Part shown: one piece after another, positions 24,801-32,540 of the stretch
How positions within the stretch are numbered: position 1 is the first letter of the stretch
Layout of the letters: every line of letters starts with the position of its first letter
Origin: Nostoc sp. ATCC 53789
Lineage (GTDB): Bacteria; Cyanobacteriota; Cyanobacteriia; Cyanobacteriales; Nostocaceae
Reading direction: 5' to 3'
DNA length: 64,000 nt
Assembly (NCBI RefSeq): GCF_009873495.1
Contig: NZ_CP046703.1
Span: forward strand, 5,422,501 to 5,486,500
Position numbers and translations under genes: made by a program
Notes under the pieces: model-generated
The model's database searches: none
Told to the model about the DNA's origin: nothing
What the model saw: the letters and a program-made list of their open reading frames with translations, nothing else

Positions 24801-25068
24801 TCCCATCGCTGACGGTGGAAATCATAAAATCGATATTGCCCAACCCCGCGACGGCATCTTCAATTTTTTTCGTCACTTGGGATTCTAGTTCGGCTGGGCC
24901 TGCACCTGGTTGAGTGACTTTGATCGAAACTGTTGGGACATCAATATTTGGGTTAGTATCAATCCCCAAGGATAAAAAGGAGAACCAACCCACAACCGTC
25001 AAAATTAAAAATAAAACTATCGTAGGAACAGGTTTTTTAATCGACCAAGCTGAGATATTAAAGGACAT
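21895..25068 (-). CDS. RND-family efflux transporter, inner-membrane permease
   Basis: This 1057-residue AcrB/HAE1-type proton antiporter has the expected two sets of six membrane helices, each with a large periplasmic loop. The proton-relay residues are in place: adjacent Asp residues in GNLVDDAVVEIENM (near 403) and Lys in LLLGIVTKNSILLVDY (near 946). About 25 residues at 493-517 (GEQGSRGAGEQGEQREQGGR) sit in the cytoplasmic loop between the two halves and are encoded by a tandem CTCCCCTG repeat, a non-family insertion. It lies downstream of the adaptor gene on the same strand, so they form one pump. No TolC-like outer-membrane gene is present. The substrate is unknown. Confidence 0.95.
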   Translation of the reverse strand: MSFNISAWSIKKPVPTIVLFLILTVVGWFSFLSLGIDTNPNIDVPTVSIKVTQPGAGPAELESQVTKKIEDAVAGLGNIDFMISTVSDGNSKTTINFVLGTDSDRATNDVRNAIAQIRQDLPQEINDPIVERLDFAGGPVITYAVKSDKRSVEELSNIVDQTISRALLGVRGVAQIQRVGGVDREIRINLSPNRLQSLGITATQVNDQIRDLNINLPGGRAEVGGSEQSIRTLGSAASVDILKTYEILLPQGGSVPLSSLGTIEDKFGDVRQAATLNNQPVVAFQVLRSTGSVLVTVEQGIKAAVKELEKTLPADVKLDLIFTRADVVRQSYQSTIDELIQASVLAVIVILVFLRDWRATLITAVALPLSIIPTFAVQQALGYTLNNMTLLALALAVGNLVDDAVVEIENMERHIAMGKSAWDAAFESADEVGLAVIASSATIIAVFMPVAFMGGIPGQFFQPFGVTVAVSTIFSTLVARMVTPMMGAYLLKEAGEQGSRGAGEQGEQREQGGRGAGGVIRLFNFKFALPSRKQGNRILRTENRRGFQPYRSLLQWALRHRLTTMAIALAFFIASVMLVPLIPKGFVDDGDFGISNVSIELPPGSTLEDVNKVVTQATDLIRQNPVVERVLATEEINSASLAINLKPREERNISQKQFEEQVRPSFEQIPGARISFQSQSPGDSRKGLSIVLRSENPEALNQAADALEKQMRSLAGLVEVSSTASLVKPEILVIPNPQRAADLGVTVQAIARTASLATIGDNEANLAKFNLSDRQIPIRVQIDPKVRADINTITNLQVLSQNGKLIPLVAVADIRFGSGPATINRYDRARQVAVEANLQGISLGEAVETINKLPVMQNLPPGVVQQPSGSAKIMQEIFGRFGGALGLALMCIYAILVLLYNNFLHPLSIMAALPFCLGGALVALMVAQKPLGIYALIGIVLLLGIVTKNSILLVDYTIINMQEGKTQRQALVEAGVSRLRPILMTSLATIAGILPLALGIGAGSEVRQPMGIAIMGGFTTSTLLTLVVVPVIFSYIDNFQTWIMNRLRYGFGKKPSR
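23519..23592. repeat. CTCCCCTG tandem repeat inside the RND permease gene
   Basis: Nine or so imperfect units of 7-10 bp (CTCCCCTG, with CCCCCCTG and CTCTG variants) lie within the coding sequence. They encode a Gly/Glu/Gln-rich segment in frame. Confidence 0.8.
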
Positions 25069-25087
25069 GAGAAAATTTTAGATTTGT

Positions 25088-25202
25088 CATTGGTCATTAG
25101 TCATTAGTCATTAGTCATTAGTCATTTGTCATTTGTCATTGGTCATTGGTCATTTGTCATTGGTTATTTCTCCCATTCCCCATTCCCCATTCCCCATTCC
25201 CC
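25088..25202. repeat. heptanucleotide tandem repeats between pump genes
   Basis: About eleven GTCATTN units (25088-25165) are followed by four CCCCATT units (about 25173-25200). They occupy nearly all of the 134-bp gap between the adaptor stop and the permease start and resemble the short tandemly repeated repetitive sequences of heterocystous cyanobacteria. Confidence 0.8.
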
Positions 25203-26660
25203 TCAATTTGCAACTCGAACCTTATCACCATCTTTGAGATATCCTGCACCATCAACTACGATGCGATCGCCTAACTGCAACCCACTCTTGATTTCTACTT
25301 TGTCGCCGTTTGTAGGATTTTCTAAGTCTATTTTCTGGCTGCGAACTATATCTCCACTTGATAAGGTGAATACAATTACACTTCCATCTGCTTGGGATTG
25401 GACTGCTTTTTGCGGCACTACCATCGCCATACCTGAGTTAGCGGTAATTGCAGCATTGGCAAACATCCCTGGTTTAAGTAAAGTTGTTGGCGGTAAGTCA
25501 ATTTTGACTGTAGCCTCTCGCCTTTGATCGTTCACCTGTGGTTGTATCTCTCTGACTCGTCCTTGCGATCGCACGCGCTGATCGACATCGGAAGTAATTT
25601 GCACAGATGCGCCAATTTTCACCTGATTTAATTGAATTTCAGGAACCTTCGCTTGAAGTTCTAACTTTTCATCTCGGATAATCGAAAATAGCTTTTGTGT
25701 GCCACCAATCACGGTTCCCACCTGCGTTTGCGGCGGTACACCAGTCACATCACCGACTCTGGCCAATTTCTCCGCGATGACTCCAGAAACCGGCGCACGC
25801 ACCACAGTTTGTTCCAACTGAGTTTGTAGTTGTTGCACCCTAGCGGCACTGCTGCGGACATCAGCTTTGGCTTTGTTGATAATAGCTTGAGCGTTACTAA
25901 TATTAGCCTGGGCGCTGCCGATATTGGCCTGGGCGCTACGCAGGTTTTCTTGGGATAGATTCACAACTTGTATGGCAGTTTTTACAGCGTAGGAACGAGT
26001 ATCAAGTTCTTGCTTACTAATGGTTCCAGAATCAGCCAGTTGTTGATAGCGCTGATAATTTTTAGCGGCTTCTTCTAGCTTTGCCTTCGCTTGAGCTAAA
26101 TCTGCTTGTTTTTGTTGGACTATGGCTTTATTTGATGCCAAATCTGCCTGTTTGGATGCCAAATCTGCCTGTTTCGATTCCACATCGGCTTGTTTTGATT
26201 CGACATCTGCCTTTGCTTGGCTAATTTGGCTTTGCAATATGGAATCATCCAACACCGCCAAAACTTGACCTTTTTTGACAAAAACCCCTTCTTTCACATC
26301 TTCAGGGATACTTTTGATTTGTAAACCGTTTGTCTGTGGTAAAACCGGAATTAAATCACGTGCTGCAACAGTTCCAGTAGTTTTAAGAGTACGCACAACA
26401 CGGGCGGCTTCTACTGTGGCGATGGTAACTGTCATTGATGGGTTAATTTTTTTATCTGCTACCGCGCTTTTTTGACGGGATGGAAGATGACTTAATACAC
26501 TCATGCCACCAAAGGCGATCGCAATTCCTAAACCAGCACCCAAAAATAATGGCTTCAACCATGCCCTAGTTGGTTTTTGCTCTGATTTGCTCAAAAAGCC
26601 AGCATCTTCAGAGGTTATAGGTTCTTCCACCTCGATTTCTGAAACACTTTCATCGCTCAC
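25203..26660 (-). CDS. RND efflux periplasmic adaptor (membrane fusion protein)
   Basis: This 485-residue HlyD/AcrA-type adaptor links the permease encoded downstream to an outer-membrane channel. Order: a cytoplasmic N-terminus, one membrane anchor (about 37-57, LFLGAGLGIAIAFGGMSVL), a half-lipoyl motif, a long coiled-coil hairpin (about 140-260), the second half-lipoyl (RAPVSGVIAEKLARVGD), a beta-barrel and a membrane-proximal domain. The first coil arm contains near-perfect 7-residue repeats (KQADVES, KQADLAS), so the coil grew by 21-bp duplication. The start is GTG at 26660 with GGAGG seven bases upstream. A 14-bp palindrome lies 28 bp ahead of the start. Confidence 0.93.
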   Translation of the reverse strand: MSDESVSEIEVEEPITSEDAGFLSKSEQKPTRAWLKPLFLGAGLGIAIAFGGMSVLSHLPSRQKSAVADKKINPSMTVTIATVEAARVVRTLKTTGTVAARDLIPVLPQTNGLQIKSIPEDVKEGVFVKKGQVLAVLDDSILQSQISQAKADVESKQADVESKQADLASKQADLASNKAIVQQKQADLAQAKAKLEEAAKNYQRYQQLADSGTISKQELDTRSYAVKTAIQVVNLSQENLRSAQANIGSAQANISNAQAIINKAKADVRSSAARVQQLQTQLEQTVVRAPVSGVIAEKLARVGDVTGVPPQTQVGTVIGGTQKLFSIIRDEKLELQAKVPEIQLNQVKIGASVQITSDVDQRVRSQGRVREIQPQVNDQRREATVKIDLPPTTLLKPGMFANAAITANSGMAMVVPQKAVQSQADGSVIVFTLSSGDIVRSQKIDLENPTNGDKVEIKSGLQLGDRIVVDGAGYLKDGDKVRVAN

Positions 26661-26688
26661 AGTCCGACCTCCACTTTCTGTCTATGCA

Positions 26689-26702
26689 TACCAATATTGG
26701 TA
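26689..26702. promoter_or_regulatory. 14-bp perfect palindrome ahead of the efflux operon
   Basis: TACCAATATTGGTA ends 28 bp upstream of the adaptor start codon, where a repressor operator would be expected. No regulator gene adjoins it. Confidence 0.4.
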
Positions 26703-27150
26703 TTTTCTTAAGAAAACTTGAAATTTATTTACTTCCCATCAACTATGACGCATTTCATAGTAAATGTCTTTTATTTTTAACCGTATATAATAGAACTTAG
26801 TTCCTAAGAAAAATTACTGTCATCTAAATACTTGAAGCCTTTATGTAGATTATGATACAAGAAATTATTTCATTTCATCTAGCTACTCTAAATCACACAA
26901 TATACCCATTTAGATCACCGTCAACCAATGCTTATATATGAAAAACTGATAAAGCTAATCTAGAATTATTTAATTAAAAATTTGAACTATCAATGTATGT
27001 TATTAAACCAGTAAAAGCTTTTATCTACGCAAATCCTAATTCCTCTAAAGCCTTTGTCTTTTCAAAAAGTCGTACATCCAGGGATAGTTCAAGCTAGCGT
27101 CTACAGCTACACGTGAGTTACAAATGAGCAAACTCCATTACCCTAACCCG
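26703..27150. other. AT-rich intergenic region
   Basis: Nothing coding is visible. It probably holds the promoter of the efflux operon. Confidence 0.4.
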
Positions 27151-27315
27151 AATTTCTCACGTATTGTGTGGTTCGGGTGGGGAGTGTGGGAGGTGTGGGA
27201 GGCAATGCAGCGTTCATTGATGTGCAGTTATTCAATTCCTCCTCTTTCTCCCCACACTCCCCACACCCCCCACACTCACGCTCATTTCTCACTTGTGAGA
27301 AATCCAGGTAAATTC
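27150..27315. repeat. MITE-like inverted repeat with GTGTGGGAG units
   Basis: AATTTCTCACG (27151-27161) is loosely inverted as TTGTGAGAAATCC (27291-27303). Inside, GTGTGGGAGGTGTGGGAGG pairs with the CCCCACACTCCCCACAC block. The short ORF spanning it is an artefact of the repeat. It is similar in design to the element at 15410-15568. Confidence 0.5.
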
Positions 27316-27394
27316 CAGCCAGGGCGATCCTGATAGTGGAATTGTGAAATCAATCAAATCAATAAATAATTGATATTTACCAGAGTCACCAGAT

Positions 27395-28276
27395 ATGTTC
27401 AATGCCACTGAAATTTTAATTGATGCCTTTGTAAATGAAATTCGAGAAGGCTACCGTCGCACTTATGGCTGCTTCAAAAATGATTATCAGGACATTATCG
27501 CCTGGGCTGGTAACATGGCTTTAGAAAATATTGCCAACAGCGATGCCCTTTATCACAATGTTGAACACACAGTTCTTGTCACCCTTGTGGGGCAAGAAAT
27601 ATTACGTGGCAAACACATCAGAGAAGGCGGTGTTTCCAGTGAAGACTGGTTGCATTGTATTATTTCCTTAGTGAGCCATGATATTGGCTACGTTAAGGGG
27701 GTTTGCCGACTAGACCAAGAAGCAGTAGGCTTATATTCCACAGGTAAAAATGGCAAAATGGTTTCTGTAGCTCCTGGCGCTTCTGATGCCAGTCTCACGC
27801 CGTATCATGTTGATAGAGCCAAGCTTTTTATTGATGAGCGTTTTGGAGGTCACAAGTTAATAGATGCTGAGGCAATTAAGAGCAATATTGAACTGACGCG
27901 ATTTCCCGTGCCTGCGGCAGAAGATCATCAAGATACAAAGTGCTTTGCTGGTTTAGTCCGGGCTGCTGATTTGATTGGTCAACTAAGCGATCCACGTTAC
28001 CTGAAGAAAATTACTTCTTTATTTTACGAGTTTGAAGAAACTGGTGTAAATAAAGTTTTAGGCTATAAAACCCCTGCCGATTTACGGAATAACTACGCTA
28101 AGTTTTACTGGAATGGTGTCTATCCCTATATCCAAGAAGGGCTGCATTACCTATCATTGACACAACAGGGCAAACAAATTCTTGCTAATCTCTACTCAAA
28201 CGTGTTTGTTGTAGAACACGAAAAACAACAGCAAGAACAGCAGAAGTATTTAGAGAAGTTAGGAGTGGGGAGTTGA
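27395..28276 (+). CDS. HD-domain protein (putative phosphohydrolase)
   Basis: This is a 293-residue soluble protein. A His-x-x-x-His (YHNVEHT, about residue 55), the HD doublet (LVSHDIGYV, about 92) and a later Asp (VRAADLIGQLSD, about 205) make the metal-binding set of the HD superfamily, whose members hydrolyse phosphate esters or cyclic nucleotides. The substrate is unknown. The C-terminus is Gln/Glu-rich and runs straight into a TTAGGAGT tandem repeat, so the last residues (LGVGS) may be repeat-derived. It is 106 bp upstream of the ABC permease, the gap being mostly repeat. Confidence 0.8.
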   Translation: MFNATEILIDAFVNEIREGYRRTYGCFKNDYQDIIAWAGNMALENIANSDALYHNVEHTVLVTLVGQEILRGKHIREGGVSSEDWLHCIISLVSHDIGYVKGVCRLDQEAVGLYSTGKNGKMVSVAPGASDASLTPYHVDRAKLFIDERFGGHKLIDAEAIKSNIELTRFPVPAAEDHQDTKCFAGLVRAADLIGQLSDPRYLKKITSLFYEFEETGVNKVLGYKTPADLRNNYAKFYWNGVYPYIQEGLHYLSLTQQGKQILANLYSNVFVVEHEKQQQEQQKYLEKLGVGS

Positions 28277-28291
28277 GAGTTAGGAGTTAAA

Positions 28292-28379
28292 AGTTAGGAG
28301 TTAATAATTATTAATCATGAGTTATGAATTAAGATAAAACTTTAATAACTCATAAACTCATAACTTATAACTCCTAACT
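28292..28379. repeat. inverted repeat between HD-domain and permease genes
   Basis: AGTTAGGAGTT (28292-28302) is the exact inverse of AACTCCTAACT (28369-28379), the latter ending three bases before the permease ATG. Internal ACTCATAA units add further pairing. No Shine-Dalgarno sequence is visible for the permease start. Confidence 0.6.
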
Positions 28380-28382
28380 ACT

Positions 28383-29498
28383 ATGGATTGGTGGCGACGA
28401 CTAAAGAAAAATCCTTTGGCACAATTTGGGGCGATTTTGCTGTTAATTTTCTACATAGCAGTAATTGCAGCAGATTTCGTGGCTCCTTATGACCCTTATG
28501 CCTCACAGCCTAATGGTTCACTGCTGCCACCAACTAAGATACACTGGGTTTCTCAATCAGGACAGTTTATCGGGCCCCATGTTTATCCCACAACTCAGGG
28601 AGACACAAATTTAGAAACAGGCGATCGCCAACTCATTGTAGACTTCAAAAAGCCATCACCTGTGCGTCTATTTGTTTCCGGGCCAGAATACCGATTGTTG
28701 CAGATGAGTTTGCCACTACCCCCCAAGTGGGATGAAGTCACAATCTTTCCTGGTATTCCCTTAAATTGGCATTTATTTGGCACAACAACTGACGCAAAAG
28801 TCAATATCTTAGGTACTGATGACCAAAGCCGCGACCAATTTAGTCGCCTCTTACATGGCGGTCGCATCAGTATGTTTATTGGGATTTTTGGCATTATTAT
28901 TACCTATCCCCTCGGTTTGCTCATCGGTGGAATTTCCGGTTATTTAGGCGGTGTGACTGATAGCGTCATTATGCGCTTGGCAGAAGTTCTAATGACTTTC
29001 CCTAGTATTTATCTTTTGGTAACTTTGGGAGCAGTCTTACCACCTGGTTTAAGCAGTACCCAGCGCTTTTTGCTGATTGTGGTGATTACTTCGGTGATTA
29101 GCTGGGCAGGTTTAGCACGGGTCATTCGAGGACAGGTACTATCAATTAAAGAGCGAGAATTTGTCCAAGCGTCACGCGCGATGGGTGCAAACCCACTTTA
29201 TATAATCCTCCGCCACGTCTTGCCGCAAACGGCTAGTTATGTAGTTATCTCCGCTACTCTTGCAATTCCCAGCTTTATTGGCGCAGAGGCAATACTAAGT
29301 CTCATCGGCTTGGGAATTCAACAACCAGACCCCTCTTGGGGCAATATGCTTTCTCTGGCTAGCAATGCTTCCATTTTGGTACTGCAACCTTGGTTAATCT
29401 GGCCGCCGGCTGTGTTGATTATTCTCACAGTGCTAGCATTCAACTTACTCGGTGATGGGCTGAGAGATGCTCTTGACCCTCGTAGTTTGAGAAGATAA
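28383..29498 (+). CDS. dipeptide-type ABC transporter permease (DppC/OppC-like)
   Basis: This 371-residue inner-membrane permease has one N-terminal helix (about 14-34), an extracytoplasmic stretch of about 120 residues, then five helices. The cytoplasmic EAA-type loop is seen as EFVQASRAMGANPLYIILRHVLPQT. It ends with LGDGLRDALDPRSLR, typical of DppC/OppC. It should pair with a DppB-like permease; one is at 34623-35648 on the opposite strand with a binding protein behind it, so the transporter genes are split by the ATPase island between them. No ATP-binding subunit is in the window. Confidence 0.92.
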   Translation: MDWWRRLKKNPLAQFGAILLLIFYIAVIAADFVAPYDPYASQPNGSLLPPTKIHWVSQSGQFIGPHVYPTTQGDTNLETGDRQLIVDFKKPSPVRLFVSGPEYRLLQMSLPLPPKWDEVTIFPGIPLNWHLFGTTTDAKVNILGTDDQSRDQFSRLLHGGRISMFIGIFGIIITYPLGLLIGGISGYLGGVTDSVIMRLAEVLMTFPSIYLLVTLGAVLPPGLSSTQRFLLIVVITSVISWAGLARVIRGQVLSIKEREFVQASRAMGANPLYIILRHVLPQTASYVVISATLAIPSFIGAEAILSLIGLGIQQPDPSWGNMLSLASNASILVLQPWLIWPPAVLIILTVLAFNLLGDGLRDALDPRSLRR

Positions 29499-29510
29499 GC
29501 CCTCAATAAT

Positions 29511-29782
29511 AGTAAATGCGATCGCTGAAGTAACAAATGCGATCGCCGAAATAGCAAATGCTGTCGCCGAAATAACAAATGCGAACGCTGAAATAGCAAA
29601 TGCGATCGCTGAAGTAACAAATGCGATCGCTGAAGTAACAAATGCGATCGCTGAAATAACAAATGCGATCGCCGAAATAACAAATGCGAACCCATAAGTA
29701 GCAAATGCGAACTCCGATGTAACAAATGCGAACCCCGAAGTAACAAATGCGAACCCCGAAGTAACAAATGCTTTCCCTGAAA
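29511..29782. repeat. 21-bp minisatellite, 13 units, carrying HIP1 sites
   Basis: Thirteen tandem 21-bp units of the form AAATGCGATCGCTGAAGTAAC start just after the permease stop. Units 1, 2 and 5-8 keep an intact GCGATCGC; others have diverged (GCGAACCCC). Because 21 is divisible by three, the array stays open over long distances on the minus strand. No start context or family supports translation. Confidence 0.85.
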
Positions 29783-29785
29783 TTA

Positions 29786-29801
29786 GTCCGCGAAGGCGGA
29801 C
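29786..29801. terminator. hairpin between permease and ATPase genes
   Basis: GTCCGC-GAAG-GCGGAC followed by TTTG lies between convergent genes; it matches the style of a dispersed Nostoc repeat. Confidence 0.45.
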
Positions 29802-29834
29802 TTTGCCTGTGTAGCCGCGAATTCTATTCGCCTT

Positions 29835-32540
29835 CTATTTGCTGCAAAACTGCAAAACCCAACGGCGAAACAGTTCTACCATAATCCGCCAACTTCCCTG
29901 AGTTTCCTCAACGACATCATGACGCTTCAGAGTATTCAGCGCTTCTTGTAAATCAGCATCGTTCATACCTGTAGACTGAGCTAAGGCATCCAGACTTAAA
30001 CCCTCTGGGTAAGGTGCAAGCACCCGTACAATTGCTTGTTGACCCTCAGCACCCCGCGCCGCCTGACCCCAAACCCCATCAAAGTAGTAGCGTCCCCGCT
30101 TGAAAAACTCAGGGTCATTGATAACTGCTTCCACATCTTCTATTGTGAAAACTGGGTCACGCGATCGCCCTTGCTCAAAAACAAAGTCATTGTAGCCGCG
30201 CACTAGCTGAAAACCCAGCAGTTGCACTAAATATGGTTGACCGTGTGTCAAAGCATAAATTTCATCTAAAGCTTCCGGGATGTAGTCGAGGGGGAAGTCT
30301 TCATTATCTGGGTTAGCGAGAATTTGGCGAGTAGCTGCACGTTCTTGAAAGCTTACATGAATAGGAATGACGCTGGCAAAGAAGGGTTGAAAATAATCTG
30401 CTGTCATCTCCTCTAAAGTGTGCAAACCAGCAAAAGCAAAGGCGATTTTAGAACTCATTTGCACCAAACCGCGCAGAAAACCCATAAACTCGATAGGAAT
30501 TTTGTTCGCTTCAATTAAATCTTCAATTTTCTCAAACTCGTCTAAGGCGATGATTAACCCACCATCTAGCTGTGCTTCAACCTGTTTTAAATAGCGTTCA
30601 AAAGTCCGGTAGGGAAGATTTAGTAAATCAGCATCAGCTGGTGGTGAAAGTTTTACAGTTTGAGAAATTTCATCACAAATTGCCATTAGTACTTCACCCA
30701 CACCTTGGGGACTATCTCCCAAACGTAGCAAGTTGACGTATGCTAGCTGTATTTGTGAGCCTAGACAATTAGCAGCATTAACCAGAATGGAAGTTTTGCC
30801 CATGCGCCTGTGACCGTAGAGAACTACAGACTGGAGTTGATTACCCATCACCCAAAGTTCTTCTAACTGTCTGATGATATCTTCTCGCCCAACAAAGAGA
30901 TGACCTTGAACTGGGTCGCCTACAACATAAGGATTAACCACAGGCTTGGTGATGGAAATTTCTCCCACTTCACCAGCGATTTGTAAAAGGCTTTCTTGCC
31001 AAGTTTCAGCGATATCTATAATTAAGCCTCGCTCTGCTTGCGGCAAGGTGTTGGCTTGATTCAGGATCTTTGTCAGTTCGCCTAATGCTCGATTGAGGGC
31101 TAAAGACCTAGCTGAACGTGAGACACTGCGATTAACAAACTGCACATCCTCAACAACTCGACGCAAATTAGCAAGAATTTTCCAGGTAACTGGATGTAAA
31201 AGAGGTTCCTGTGGAAAAGGAGGAACTTGGATAGCAGCAATAGAGGCTGGTTTTTGAGCTTTCTGAAACGTTGTTAAAGTTTGGGCAAGGGTATACATTT
31301 CCTCACCATAAAGTAGAGAACGTACTACAGTAAAAGCCTCTATTGCTCTGGCTGATTCTTTTTCATGCAGATGCCAGAAACCAGCAGCAGCAGCACGGGC
31401 AGGAGTATTTAAACGAGTGTCTGTGTTAAGACGAGCCTGTAAACCTTCTCGCCAAGAATGAGGAAAGAAAAAGAACAAAGGGAATGAGAAGAAATCTTTG
31501 ATAAACCTTGACTTTAGGGTTTCATTTAGAGAAGCCGAAGTAAAACGTACTATATCCCAATCAAAGGGATTTGCTGCCAGTCGAGAGACAGTCCAAACAA
31601 GTTGGTCTGAAGGGATTTTGGCAAGTACCCTATTAACTGCTTGGATAACAGGAATGAATTGTAGGGTATATGCCAGCAGTTCATTAATATTATGTAAACC
31701 TGTTTCCCAATCATTTTGCAACCAATTTTCCAAGCGCCAAACAAGATTAGGAAGAGGAAGCGGAGTGATGCGGGGGAGTAGCCAATTACTGTTTTGAATT
31801 GTTCGCAAGTTTAAAGGTGAGCCAATAAGCCAAGTTTCTGGACGCAGTACCGCCACGCCGAACGCCACGCCTCCTGCCACGCCTACCGCCACGCCTCCTG
31901 CCACGCCAAACGCCACGCCTCCTGCCACGCCTCCTGCCACGCCGAACTCCACGCCTACCGACACGCCTCGCGCCACGCCTCCTGCCACGTCGAACTCCAC
32001 GCTTCCCGCCACGCCTCGCACCACGCCTCGCGCCACGCCTCCTGCCACGCCTACCGCCACGCCTACCGCCACGCCTCGCGCCACGCCTCCTGCCACGCCT
32101 ACCGCCACGCTTCCCGCCACGCTTCCCGCCACGCATAACGCCACGCTTCCCGCCACACCTCGCGCCACGCCGAACTCCACGCCTCCCGCTACGCCGAACG
32201 CCACGCCTCCCGCTACGCCGAACGCCACGCCGAACCAGTTAATGCGAACATTTGCAGTCTGAAAAATTAGACCTATAGCTACAGGTGTAACTACTGTTAA
32301 AACTAATCCTTGGAAAAGTAACTGACGTTGAATAGCATTTTCACGCAATAACTCCCATCCCTTCTGCCAATTCATTTCCCCTTCAGGAATATACCCACCC
32401 CCGAATTCATTTACATACCACCGCAAAGCCTGGGGAAAGAAAAACACCCAGTACAAAAGGCGCAGATAATCCAAGGGGTTCCACAAATAGAGGCGACGCT
32501 TCAACTTGGGCGCTAAATCTAGGCGGGGTACAGGGGTCAT
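29835..32540 (-). CDS. AAA/STAND-like ATPase with N-terminal membrane (GVAx)n repeat
   Basis: This is a 901-residue protein. Residues 1-100 hold hydrophobic helices (YWVFFFPQALRWYV; LVLTVVTPVAIGLIF). About 102-230 is a run of some 32 tetrapeptides of the form GVA(G/F/V/R), long enough for several membrane passes. About 250-520 is a helical region. The ATPase follows: FVGRE, Walker A GHRRMGKTS near 577, Walker B IIALDEFEK near 663, a sensor-like AFAGLHTLEEM, and a C-terminal winged-helix-like segment. It may be a membrane-anchored signalling or conflict-system NTPase. Its start codon overlaps the stop of a small ORF (TAATG), which overlaps the HTH-ATPase gene (ATGA), so the three form a coupled operon. 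The function is unknown. Confidence 0.8.
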   Translation of the reverse strand: MTPVPRLDLAPKLKRRLYLWNPLDYLRLLYWVFFFPQALRWYVNEFGGGYIPEGEMNWQKGWELLRENAIQRQLLFQGLVLTVVTPVAIGLIFQTANVRINWFGVAFGVAGGVAFGVAGGVEFGVARGVAGSVALCVAGSVAGSVAVGVAGGVARGVAVGVAVGVAGGVARGVVRGVAGSVEFDVAGGVARGVSVGVEFGVAGGVAGGVAFGVAGGVAVGVAGGVAFGVAVLRPETWLIGSPLNLRTIQNSNWLLPRITPLPLPNLVWRLENWLQNDWETGLHNINELLAYTLQFIPVIQAVNRVLAKIPSDQLVWTVSRLAANPFDWDIVRFTSASLNETLKSRFIKDFFSFPLFFFFPHSWREGLQARLNTDTRLNTPARAAAAGFWHLHEKESARAIEAFTVVRSLLYGEEMYTLAQTLTTFQKAQKPASIAAIQVPPFPQEPLLHPVTWKILANLRRVVEDVQFVNRSVSRSARSLALNRALGELTKILNQANTLPQAERGLIIDIAETWQESLLQIAGEVGEISITKPVVNPYVVGDPVQGHLFVGREDIIRQLEELWVMGNQLQSVVLYGHRRMGKTSILVNAANCLGSQIQLAYVNLLRLGDSPQGVGEVLMAICDEISQTVKLSPPADADLLNLPYRTFERYLKQVEAQLDGGLIIALDEFEKIEDLIEANKIPIEFMGFLRGLVQMSSKIAFAFAGLHTLEEMTADYFQPFFASVIPIHVSFQERAATRQILANPDNEDFPLDYIPEALDEIYALTHGQPYLVQLLGFQLVRGYNDFVFEQGRSRDPVFTIEDVEAVINDPEFFKRGRYYFDGVWGQAARGAEGQQAIVRVLAPYPEGLSLDALAQSTGMNDADLQEALNTLKRHDVVEETQGSWRIMVELFRRWVLQFCSK
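31851..32236 (-). repeat. 12-bp coding repeat for (GVAx)n
   Basis: About 32 imperfect 12-bp units (plus-strand GCCACGCCTCCT type) encode the tetrapeptide repeat. The array is also open in another minus-strand frame (Arg/Gly-rich), which is a by-product of the repeat. Confidence 0.85.

Noticed and set aside
27124..27333. 69-residue ORF upstream of the HD-domain gene
   Set aside because: It is composed of a GTGTGGGAG inverted repeat, with no coding signal.
29318..29767. 149-residue protein with SHLLLQR repeats on the minus strand
   Set aside because: It is an artefact of a 21-bp minisatellite whose length is a multiple of three, and it overlaps the ABC permease gene.
29511..29782. CRISPR-like array
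   Set aside because: Units are contiguous 21-bp repeats with no unique spacers and no cas genes nearby.
31786..32136. 116-residue Arg/Gly-rich protein
   Set aside because: This is an alternative frame of the 12-bp repeat inside the 901-residue ATPase gene.
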